Assembly: GCA_034401135.1 (NCBI GenBank)
Contig: JAWZSP010000001.1
Location: 1,798,001 to 1,862,000, forward strand
DNA: 64,000 bases
Origin: Volutella citrinella
Taxonomy: Eukaryota; Ascomycota; Sordariomycetes; Hypocreales; Nectriaceae
Direction of reading: 5' to 3'
Shown here in pieces: positions 55,168-64,000 of this stretch (positions are counted from its first letter, which is position 1; the number at the start of each line of letters is the position of its first letter). The notes under the pieces were generated by a model. It did no database searches and was not told where the DNA came from. It saw only the letters and a list, made by a program, of their open reading frames with translations. A program made the translations under genes and the position numbers.

Positions 55168-57372
55168 GGGACATCACATTGGGTCCCCCAGGGTCGCTAA
55201 TTTGGCCAGGGGGGGTGACCAAACCGAGGACGGACGATCCGATGGGGAGGGACATGCACTTTATTAGGGACAGCGTGATAATTGAAGGTAGCGCTAAGCC
55301 CCGCTGACCGCCCAAAAAGCTGGATTTCTGCTGCGCTGGCATAGCTCATGGCCATCCAGTTTGATTAGAGGTTGCTACGTAGCCTCAACTTGCTCAAGCT
55401 CAGATTGGCTGGCGAGGGCTCTCCGCCCACTCAAGCTCAACAAAGTGGTCGCTTGCCCATGCACAGGGTGAAGCACATTATTATTTCTTCCTTTTTTTTC
55501 ATCCTCTTTCGTAACCGACAGCCCTAGCGCTCGTTCAAGATGCCTGTAGCCGTTGAGCAGTTCATGTCAAGAAGCTGCACTGCACACCACTACTGGCGGC
55601 GGGTGGCTTACTACGTAGTCCCTGGGACCTGAAGGAATCAGATAAAAGGGTTGCACGAGGGCGACGGCGGCCAACTCAATTGGCATTGTCAACTTGTCAA
55701 GGTTTCCCTCCCGTCCCGAGGTCTCAGACCATGAGCTCAGCCACCTAGCGGAATGTCCCCTCCCGCCACGCTTTGAAATCCGGCCTGGCATTCAAATCCG
55801 CTGATGTCAACTGACTGGGTCAGTTCTTGGCATCGGTCACCTTGATGCCAAACGGATGGGCATATATCATCAATTACGACCCCTGCGTATCTCCGTCCCG
55901 TTCAGTCCAACCTCTTTCCACCTTGACAAAGAGCCTTTCCCATGCCAAACGTCATTGTCCCATTAGCTTCGTCAGCGGGTGATCGGCATTCGCCTCACCG
56001 CAAGGAGAGCCCGCCGTCAAAGGCTATGATCAGGGACTACCCGGTCCCACACATTTGTGATGTGCCACAGTGCCAGCAGCTCCTTGGGGCTCCTTCCGTC
56101 CTTGACAGCTGTCCCGCAGCCACCAAGGATCCACTCCAACATGTGCATCATGTGCAATACACGGGTGGGCTGCGTCTACAGAAAGCCAACGCTGCAAGGG
56201 ACGTTTGGGTGAACTGCCCAGAGTCTGCTCCTAACGCTCGACTCCAGACACCAGGCTTGGAAATGAAAGTTGCGGCCTCGTCGGCTCACCCCGCCACACC
56301 ACAAAATTGGTGTCGCCCCGCTCCAAGCCCAACTCGAGAATGCATTCAAGGCAACCAGTCTCAGACATTTCGGTGTCGCGTTGAGACGAGCCACGCGACG
56401 AACCATAAATAACAAGGCTAGCATTTCATCCATGGCATCCTGTAAACTATAAAGACTTTGCTGGCACGCCACTCGCGGTCGGGAGGTGCAGGTCTCTTCC
56501 TTACTGGAGACAAAGAATATTGTCCTTTCCTGTCAACACCCCAGGTTCTGACCAAGTGTCGAGCTCAGCTCTTGAGTCTGGAGCATCACCACTAGCCTCA
56601 AGTCCCGGTATGCCGCGTAGGTGTAGGGAAGCAAATCACTCCTTTGTTGAAGTGTGAACAATCCCTCTGAGAGTCGACCACGCCAAGTCGTCCTCCTTGG
56701 CGAGCCTCTGGAATGAACGAGAAACAGGATACTCAGCTTTACTAATTTTGTCTTCGGGAGGCTGAGACCCGAGGGAATATATGAGACATTAGCGATTAGC
56801 ACGCAGCTGAATCGAAACTGGGGTCCATCTCAGAGGAGCCGACCACCACCAGTCATGGTCACGAAACAAGTGTAGTCAGGCATTCGAGGGAACACGGATG
56901 TATGTTCATTCGGTATCGAATTATTATCTAGTTTAGACACAGTGGCTGGTCCTTCCGAGTTCGGCAGCATATTGTCATGAGCCACCCAGGGGGCCAAATG
57001 TCATGAGAACAATGCCATCTCATCTGTCATACGTGCATCTGACGTGCAGGTTTGTTTGTTCCCCCTAACGAAATCAAATTTTTCATGGACAGCCTTGTCC
57101 AGTTGTGAGGGAATGCGCTGGTAGTTGGTAGTTGGTGTGTTTCTGTAGGTGTGCAAGAAGCAATAAGAAGGAAAAGCATGGCGGGTTGCCATGACATGAA
57201 GCTCGTGCAACTCCTCTAGATTCCTTGAAAAACAAAATGAAAGAAAATAGACCATGCCTGTCGGCTCCGTAACGCCCTTGATCCGCCCAGTCGGGTGGCA
57301 GATAGTTGAGATATGTTCAAATTAGGGGAGGGTGATGAGGTTCAGGTAAGAGGAACGTGGTCAGGGGGCTCG

Positions 57373-58377
57373 TTAGAAGTTGGATGATGCGTTGACGGGT
57401 GCTTGTCCGGGAGCGTGGTATGCGTCGTTGTTTTGGAAAGGGCTTCGCGTTGGGCCGATGCTACCGCCACCCGTGCTGGGGGGCTCGGACTTCTCGAGGC
57501 CGGCATAGCCAGCAGGATAGCTGCCGCCGCTGGGGTACCGGCTGCTGCCCTGGTAGCTGGTGTCGTTGTCTCCAAAGGCCATCAGGCCGTCGGCTTCTTC
57601 GGCGTGCTTCTTGCGGCCCCAAATTCTCCAGGCGACAAGGGCGAGGGCGCCCAAGATGATGGAGCCACCAACTCCGACGACGACGCCAATAACGATGTTG
57701 CGGGTCTTAACGGGCATGGTAGAGTTATCACCACCGTCGTTGCCCGAGTTCAGGCCGGGGGTGGAGGTGGTCCTTGTAGTTGTAGTCAGGGTCGACTTGC
57801 TGCCATCATCGTTGGTCATGGTGACGACGTCGATATGGGTAGAAGTGACGGGGCGAAGGGAAGACTCGTTCTTGTCCGACTTGCTGTCCGACTTGCTCTT
57901 GGTGTCATCCTCCTTAGAGCCGGCGGAGCTGCTGGGCGCGGCAGTCTGCTGAGCCTCATCCGACTTGGATGGCTGCGAGGAGGGCTTAGAGTCAGTCTTG
58001 CTTGCCGCGGGCTTGGTCTCCTGGGCGGAAGCACTGGTTTTATCCTTGGAGTCGTTCGACGCGGACGGAGCTGGAGCAGCAGTGGTCTTCTCTGGAGCAG
58101 CAGGGCTGGAGTCGGCCGGGGAAGCGGAAGCTTTATCAGATGGCTTGGAGTCGGCCGCCGAGGTAGGCTTTGTTTCGTCCTTTGAGGCTGGAACGCTGGC
58201 ATCACTGCCCTTGGTAGGGGCAGGGTCTGGTGCGGCGGAGGCATCGCCGCCTGGAGTGTTTTGTCGCACTTCAACCTCCCGACGGACAACCTGGATATTG
58301 TCTACCCGCGAGGCGTCGGCGACGTAGATAATACATAGTGCTAGGATAGCTAGCTTGAGGAATCGTGAGGCGAACAT
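57373..58377 (-). CDS. Mid2/Wsc-like cell-wall stress sensor
   Basis: Single-exon gene of 334 aa with the build of a type I wall sensor: signal peptide (1-22, MFASRFLKLAILALCIIYVA), a long Ser/Thr/Ala/Pro/Lys-rich ectodomain (about 35-220) likely to be O-mannosylated and rod-like, one N-glycosylation sequon (NST, 218-220), one membrane helix (about 227-250, IVIGVVVGVGGSIILGALAL) and a cytosolic tail of about 84 residues rich in Gly, Ser and Tyr. The segment VVRREVEVRQ after the signal peptide may be a Kex2-type site. No cysteine-rich WSC domain is present, so Mid2/Mtl1 type is the better fit. Such sensors signal to Rho1 and the cell-integrity kinase cascade in yeast; that role here is inferred from layout, since sequences of this class diverge fast. 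Confidence 0.8.
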   Translation of the reverse strand: MFASRFLKLAILALCIIYVADASRVDNIQVVRREVEVRQNTPGGDASAAPDPAPTKGSDASVPASKDETKPTSAADSKPSDKASASPADSSPAAPEKTTAAPAPSASNDSKDKTSASAQETKPAASKTDSKPSSQPSKSDEAQQTAAPSSSAGSKEDDTKSKSDSKSDKNESSLRPVTSTHIDVVTMTNDDGSKSTLTTTTRTTSTPGLNSGNDGGDNSTMPVKTRNIVIGVVVGVGGSIILGALALVAWRIWGRKKHAEEADGLMAFGDNDTSYQGSSRYPSGGSYPAGYAGLEKSEPPSTGGGSIGPTRSPFQNNDAYHAPGQAPVNASSNF

Positions 58378-61300
58378 GTTGGGCAGCAGGTGTGCTGGTC
58401 GCTCCGAATGGCCACAGGGGGCAGCGAAGGTGGACGACTCTGTGGCTGAAAGGTTGGCGATTTCCCAGGCCTACTAACTGGTGGTGAAGACTCTAATCGA
58501 CACAGGAGGCGAGGCCGTGATGAGCGTTCAAATCTCGGGGGCGGGTTTTGGCGGAGCGGACTGGGGTGGCCTGTTGGATGTCGGATGCTGACGCTCAGTC
58601 GTAAGGCGGCGAGAGCGCGAGTGGTGGTAGCCTAGCGAGAGAGAAGCGTTCGATCGGTCGACACTGCGAGGGGAGCCTTGGCTGGGCCGATGAGTGTTGC
58701 TGTGAAACGAGAGGAAGGCGGCGAAATGGCCGAGAGTAACGCAAAAAATACCGTGACTGGATGAAGAAGGAAGAAGCGAGAGAACAGTCACGACGCATGG
58801 CTAGGACAAAGCGAAGGCCAGGACTTTTATTGAAGGACAAGGGCTGGGCGGGCGGGTGGCAGGTGGCTCTCGTATCCCGGCAGGGCCTGGCGCGCCGATG
58901 GGGCTGTGACGGCGGGCTAGCGCTGCTTCAGTCCAGGTTTGCCCACCTCAAGCCCTCCACCCTCCTTGGCTGGGGCAATGGGAGGACTGGAAGTTTGCTT
59001 ACTGTCCGTCGGCGACCTGGGGGGCTCATGCAGGGCCGCGCGTGGCCGCCTGCGAGACCACCACCACGAAAGGGCACCTCAGCAGATGTCAGGTTTCAAA
59101 CCCGCCCCAAGCGCCTGGCGGTGGCCGTGAGCTCCGCATAAGTTCGGCCAGCCAGCAAGAGACTGGCGTTGTGAACTGGCACATCTCGTTTGACCTCGTC
59201 GCGTGGCTATATTACAGGGCAGGGGCGGCCATGCTCATGTATCGACCTATGCCGCCGCCGTCGGCACCTCGCTCCCAGACAGAGGCCGTTGAGTCCCCCG
59301 GAGTGAGCGGCTCACAGCGCAGGTTGCCCTACTCTGGACCCGGCCATCGACGAACGCCGTCGACTTCCAATTGGTCGGGGCTGCCGGGTCGGCCCACCCC
59401 GGCCCCACTATGCCACGGCTTATGGCCATGATGGAGAAGAAAAGTCCCGTCCATCCAAGCAATGTCAGAGTCAAGTGCCATAAAAATTACCCCTTGATGT
59501 CCACAGTGATATACCACCGGTGACGAGCTGACGATGTGCCGAGCTGCGTAATTACCAAGCCCCTAGAACTTGTACTGCGTGCATGAGAACGGGGGCTTGA
59601 AGGGTCCTGCAGCTGTCTATTGTTTGAGGCGGCCTTTGGTGGCTGTAGTGGCGGTCCTAGATGGAGGAACGCACTCTGGACCACGCCAGTGGGAACCCTC
59701 TGATTTGTCCTGCCGGGAGCTCGGGTCTAATAAACCTTCGCTGAGGCAGTCGCTAAGGCAGGGCTAGCGTGTGGTTTCTTCTGTCGAGCATAAATCACCG
59801 CCCAGGCCACCCGCCCGCCTAAAATCCAGGCACAATCGGCTTACGGGCAAGTGTCAGGGGAGCTCCCATCGTGGTGGATGCAAGAGGCGTACGTCAGCGC
59901 CGGGAAATATTGAGGTTCTCCAGCAAAGCAATCTATGGGTCTCAATCAGGTAGTCGCCGCACAACACCAGCACCAGCACCAACCCACATACACGGGCACA
60001 CCACCGCCGGGCCTATCACGCGCAAACTGTTGCAGAGATGCCCTCCCTCACTCCCTCCCCCATTCGCATCCCCTTCCCAACAACAGGCGGTCCCACCAAG
60101 GCCGCCTCGCCGACCCGGGACAACAAACATAGGATCGCAGCTTGGCTCGTGCGTCGCCCAAAATAGCATCGTGTTGCCCCATTCGGCCACCCGGCACCAC
60201 CATCAATCGAAGCTCCGGCTCCTCATTCCGCCGACCAGATTCAAGGCAGAGAGCCACATTGACGAGGTGCTGTCGAGTTGTTTGGGGCCCGCATCCTCCG
60301 GCAGCCATCCGTAGGAACAATACCGGCATCACCACCAAGTCAAAGTAGTCAAGATGCATTGTCGGCGCCCGTACTTGCTTCTTCGTCCCCGGAAAATGAC
60401 CACCCGCCAGGCTGTCATTTTGCCTTTGTGCATGATTCGACAGGGGCGGCCCTGCTCGGGACTCTCGGGCACACTGTGAGTGTCGCCCGTTGCTGTCACT
60501 CGTTCACGCCTCTACGAGCAACACGTGTATTAGAGAGAGACCGCCATTGCGTGTGCGCTGCCCACCATCCTTCAAATCCAGCGGTGATGGCTTCAGTCGC
60601 TAGCCCCCAAGGACCCTCGGCGGATGCACCAAACCCGTCACGCGGAAGGCCGCCTGTTTTTTTTTATGGATGCCATGCAGGCACGCGCCTGTTCCCTGGA
60701 TTTCTTGGTGGCCGTGGCTGTGCTGTTCACTCGGGGGCACACACACCAGCGCCACCCTGCACACTCCCACATTGACAACCCGTAGATGTTGGTCGAGGAT
60801 GTTATTCACCTTTCGGCTGACTAGGTGCTGTTGAATGCTCGCACAACTGCTCACGTCTGACTGCCACATACTTCATATCTTTCAGATCTTCGGTGTTGAT
60901 TCCTCATATCCCTAGTGGTCACATCTGTTACCCTAAGCTTCGGCATGGATGCACTCACAGGCTCATGGAAGTTCAAGTTTTTTGCGAATAATGTCATTTT
61001 TTGGGTATCTCGTTCCCCTGATAGACTATCTACTAGTAGTGTTTTATCACCCAAGTCCATGTTCGCCCTGTTTATGTGTGTATTGCCCACTGTAGCATAC
61101 GTGCGTGTCACAGATCCAAGCGAACACACCCTCAATGGTCGATCATGTACGAAGAGAATGCAGCTAGGTAGCCCAAGCCTGGGCAAATCCAGAGAGGGCC
61201 GACCGACAGCCCCCGTAGATTTCTTTTTAGGTCCGAGCCATGGACGAGGACAGCGTCGTGAGAACGAAAGCCACGCTTAAACAAGAAAGAGTAAGTCAGC

Positions 61301-61468
61301 CACAATTAGATGTAAAAAGACCGTGGTGAGCTGGGCCCCCCAGCTCTTTATGTATAACCCGTAGTATATGAAAACGCCAGTATTTTTGGTCCCCAATTTG
61401 TTGGTATCTTGCTTGGTGCGTAGGAAAAGGAGTAGTAATCAAGCGAGGATAATAATTATATGGTTCTT
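58378..61468. other. 3.1-kb stretch with no supported gene
   Basis: Holds the promoter of the wall-sensor gene and the 3' end of the next minus-strand gene. Frames up to 165 codons (60,278-60,775) include poly-T and lack domains. No RNA gene or mobile element seen. Confidence 0.45.
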
Positions 61469-64000
61469 TCAGCCCCAAATCGGAACCCCTCGATAGGCCG
61501 GCGAGTGGTAGCTGTGCAGAACGCGGAAAGGAGGACCTTGGCTGTTCGGGACGCTGCGTGTGCTCGAGCTTCGTCGATGGCCCTGGTGGCTCCTCGTCGG
61601 CTGGACGGCGCCGTGATGCTGGTAGACGGGCATGCTCTGCATGCCGAGCACCGAGGCGTGCAACTGCTGCGATGCCTGCTGCAGAATCATTTGTTGTTCT
61701 GCCTGGCTCATGATGACGCCGGAATGAGAATGGGCATGGTAGCCCGCGCTCTGTGAATGCATATGCTGATGAGGCGGCGAAGAGTACCCGGACTGAGTAG
61801 GACCAGAGACGTGAGACGTCATGTAAAGAGGCTCGGACCCTCTACGGTGGTGTCCCATCCGCTGCTGATAAGACCTGAGATCTCGCTCATAGCTGCTCTG
61901 CCAAGTGGGCTGGGCGTGGCGCGCACTCAACGAGCGGGACGGGCTTGCGGGAGGGCGGAGGCTTGTTTGAGAAGTGGGATGGTACATTTGCCATGTTGGC
62001 GAACTGGGGGGTTGGCCCTGATACGACACTCCGCTGCCCACGCGAGGAAGAGATGGCCGTCGCGAGGGAGTTTGCTGCGCGTAGGTTGGCGGCTGCAAGG
62101 CCTGGGCACGGAGGTTCTGTCCGCTTCGGGTCCGCATGCTCACAGGCGGAGGTGACTTGGACTTTCTCTGCTGGTCCATGTCCCCGGCAATGTGTGTTGG
62201 TGGTGTGATTTTCCCGTCGTCACGGAGCTGAGACGAACTGGTGGACCGTTCTTTTGCATATGGCTTGGGTGTTTGCCTCTTTGAAACGGAGCCTGGAGTT
62301 GCTGAAGCTGAAGAAGAGGTTGGCTTGTGCGAGGGAACGGAGACGCTGTGGTGCAGACCTTCGCCACTGCTTCCTGGTTTCTTTTGAGCACTAGAGGTCT
62401 TGGGTGAAGTCGGCTTTTGGTCGTGCGGCTGACTGGGGCTCTGCTCCCGGGGGCTGCGAGGGGCATCCGCGGGTTTCCCTGAAGCCAGCATGGTCGTTGC
62501 TGCATTGGTGATGGACTCCTTCGCGTTCCGGAACGACATGCGCCGCAGTCCACGAAACTGTGATGCCCCCTGCTTTCTTGCGTCATGGCCTTCCACCTTC
62601 TGGCGCCCTGCGATGGGATGGAGGAGCTCCGTGCTCCCCACGCTCATTATCGTCATCAGAGTCTCCTTGCTAGTTTCGGTTCGCAGGGACGGGTGAACGC
62701 GTGAGCTCCTCTCGCCCTTTTGGCTTCCTCGGACCTTTGGAGGCCCCTTCCTCTTGGAGGAAAGGAGACGCTCCAGCTTTCCGCTCGGCGGGCTGGACTC
62801 GGCTGCAGGCCGCGCCGCAAGAGCTGGCGTCGGGTTCTCGTCCACCACTTCCATGTGGCTGCTCTGGCCCGCTTGCGTGCTTGGGCCGGATCGGGATACG
62901 GATCTCGATGGCCGGAGCTCACGGCTCTTACTATGCCTCAAGGATGGTAGGTGGAAGCCACTGCTCCGCGCCATGGATGTGAAAGAGAGAGTCCTTTGAG
63001 CTGTGGGACGGTTGACATCGCCTTGCAGCGCTGGGAGGCCGGGGCTGGCCTTCTGCTGAAGAACCCCACTAGCGAGTTGGAAGGAGGCTTCGTCTTCGGC
63101 CCTTTTACTCTCTGGAATCGGCGTGTCTGGCTTTTTCAGTACCAGCTTCTCGGAAGAGCTTCGGCGGCTCGTCATTGCAGTCGTAAAGCTGCGGAGAGAC
63201 CGGAGAGAGGCGCTTGACCCGTAGCCGCTGTCGAGCTTGGAGACCGTCTTCTGAGATCCATCCGATGAGGGACTCGAAACGAATCCACTGTCAGAACGCT
63301 GCAGGGTTTTAAGAGTCTTGCATTCGAGATCCCTTAGGATCTTGTCGGCGCTCGGCTTGGCGTTGGGGTCCTCTCTTACATGCAGGACCTCAGCAACAGC
63401 GTAGTTCAGCGCATCATGTCCCGGCTGGGCGCTTTTCGGCGCAGCTCTGGTCGGCCATGCATTCTGAGCGGTGCCAGTGGTGGTCCTCGGCGAAGGCCTT
63501 TGGGGACATGGCGTCGGTCTCTGCGTCTCTCGGCTGGTCGGGGTGGCCACTGCCAAGCTGTGCGAGGGTGCCGACTGATCGAAGTGTCCCCGGCCAACAG
63601 ATGATGGTGGCTTTGCCATGTCGTTCTCTGTCTCGCCATCCACCACCGGGCTGGGCCTAGGGGCGCCATTGGTGATGCGCAGCGACCCGAACTTGATTCC
63701 TCCTAGTTGCTTATACTCGGCTTCACAAGGCGTCACCGCCCGCTGCGGGTTCGGGCTTGGGTGCTCGACGGGAGGGGAGAGTCCTCTCCTTATCGTTGGA
63801 CCGGGGTTACCTTGCCTGCTTGAGGCTACAGTCAGGTGGCGAGCTGAACGCTGACTGGGTTGCGACGAGAGCGACTGCGTGGGTTGCTCTGCGCGAGTAG
63901 CAACACCGGGCGTTCGAATGAGAGAGCGACGGCGCACGGGCATATACATGGCAGTGTCTGAATAGGTTCTGACCAAGGGCGCACCCACCGGCTGAGCAGG
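61469..64000 (-). CDS. Large disordered protein, 5' end beyond window
   Basis: The last 840 or so codons of a minus-strand gene, open from the stop at 61469 to the window edge; the first codons lie outside. I do not recognise it. It is rich in Ser, Pro, Arg and Gln throughout, with many SP and RRxS-type sites that could be kinase targets. Distinct pieces are YKQLGGIKFGSLRI near the start, HDALNYAVAEVLHVREDPNAK (about 190-210, perhaps helical), two repeats of DSGFVSS/DSGYGSS (about 232-256), and a C-terminal Gln/His-rich helix-like run (SQAEQQMILQQASQQLHAS). The last residues are HSPAYRGVPIWG. No membrane helix or enzyme motif is visible. A regulatory scaffold role would be a guess. Confidence 0.75.
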   Translation of the reverse strand, partial: PAQPVGAPLVRTYSDTAMYMPVRRRSLIRTPGVATRAEQPTQSLSSQPSQRSARHLTVASSRQGNPGPTIRRGLSPPVEHPSPNPQRAVTPCEAEYKQLGGIKFGSLRITNGAPRPSPVVDGETENDMAKPPSSVGRGHFDQSAPSHSLAVATPTSRETQRPTPCPQRPSPRTTTGTAQNAWPTRAAPKSAQPGHDALNYAVAEVLHVREDPNAKPSADKILRDLECKTLKTLQRSDSGFVSSPSSDGSQKTVSKLDSGYGSSASLRSLRSFTTAMTSRRSSSEKLVLKKPDTPIPESKRAEDEASFQLASGVLQQKASPGLPALQGDVNRPTAQRTLSFTSMARSSGFHLPSLRHSKSRELRPSRSVSRSGPSTQAGQSSHMEVVDENPTPALAARPAAESSPPSGKLERLLSSKRKGPPKVRGSQKGERSSRVHPSLRTETSKETLMTIMSVGSTELLHPIAGRQKVEGHDARKQGASQFRGLRRMSFRNAKESITNAATTMLASGKPADAPRSPREQSPSQPHDQKPTSPKTSSAQKKPGSSGEGLHHSVSVPSHKPTSSSASATPGSVSKRQTPKPYAKERSTSSSQLRDDGKITPPTHIAGDMDQQRKSKSPPPVSMRTRSGQNLRAQALQPPTYAQQTPSRRPSLPRVGSGVSYQGQPPSSPTWQMYHPTSQTSLRPPASPSRSLSARHAQPTWQSSYERDLRSYQQRMGHHRRGSEPLYMTSHVSGPTQSGYSSPPHQHMHSQSAGYHAHSHSGVIMSQAEQQMILQQASQQLHASVLGMQSMPVYQHHGAVQPTRSHQGHRRSSSTRSVPNSQGPPFRVLHSYHSPAYRGVPIWG

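Larger units (their letters stand above)
54266..57372. other. 3.1-kb stretch; leader of giant gene, otherwise empty
   Basis: The first 500 nt or so (54,266-54,800) are probably the leader and an intron of the giant gene on minus, with three small upstream frames (54774-54788, 54710-54766, 54684-54710); the second and third overlap as TGATG. A short near-repeat of CCCACTAAAG lies at about 55,128-55,167. The rest holds only short frames with no domain. Confidence 0.45.

Noticed and set aside
57373..58377. Long plus-strand open frame (260 codons) opposite the wall-sensor gene
   Set aside because: Complement of the Ser/Ala-rich repeat-like coding sequence; the minus strand has a signal peptide, stalk, membrane helix and ATG.
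1..64000. CRISPR arrays, insertion sequences, bacterial operons or viral genes
   Set aside because: None seen: genes are intron-bearing and fungal, and no spaced direct repeats, transposases or viral motifs occur.

Overview
This window looks like nuclear DNA of a filamentous ascomycete, most likely Sordariomycetes and possibly Hypocreales (order is inference). The evidence is short spliceosomal introns of about 50-280 nt with GT...AG ends and CTAAC/CTGAC-type branch sites, C-ending codons, genes on both strands without operons, and typical fungal families (RAM1, MPG1, fungal glucokinase, Mid2-type sensor, hybrid histidine kinase). Exon models were built by hand from splice signals, reading-frame continuity and family motifs. 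No transcript or database evidence was available.

Layout. 0.4-2.2 kb: protein farnesyltransferase beta subunit (+). 2.2-13.0 kb is gene-sparse and holds one supported gene, a 125-aa dsRBD-like basic protein at 8.7-9.4 kb. 13.0-14.35 kb: mannose-1-phosphate guanylyltransferase (+). 14.35-18.5 kb: no convincing gene. 18.5-20.4 kb: glucokinase (+) with a spliced-on membrane tail. 20.8-22.0 kb: Naa50-like acetyltransferase (-) with a PIP-box. 23.6-25.0 kb: Sgf11-like zinc-finger nuclear protein (+). 25.7-26.3 kb: cyclophilin (-). 26.8-28.6 kb: signal peptide peptidase (+). 29.2-30.2 kb: 4'-phosphopantetheinyl transferase (+). 30.4-31.3 kb: dienelactone hydrolase (-). 32.3-36.4 kb: hybrid histidine kinase (-). 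39.6-40.6 kb: unknown gene (+) whose frame holds one internal TAG. 41.1-41.9 kb: Mpv17/PMP22 (-). 42.6-43.8 kb: Yif1 (-). 44.3-46.5 kb: SRP receptor alpha (+). 47.3-54.3 kb: a giant coiled-coil protein (-) with no in-frame ATG at its 5' end. 57.4-58.4 kb: Mid2-like wall-stress sensor (-). 61.5-64 kb: a disordered protein (-) running off the window.

Most genes are core housekeeping. Several touch the secretory and glycosylation route: SRP receptor alpha targets ribosomes to the ER, signal peptide peptidase cleaves signal-peptide remnants, Yif1 works in ER-Golgi traffic, and MPG1 makes GDP-mannose for glycans. Their proximity may be chance. There is no secondary-metabolite cluster, CRISPR array, transposon or confident RNA gene. 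The most interesting points are the glucokinase with a C-terminal anchor whose last intron, if retained, gives a soluble form; the Naa50 homologue with an exact PCNA-interaction consensus; the TAG-interrupted gene; and the giant protein with no visible initiator ATG.
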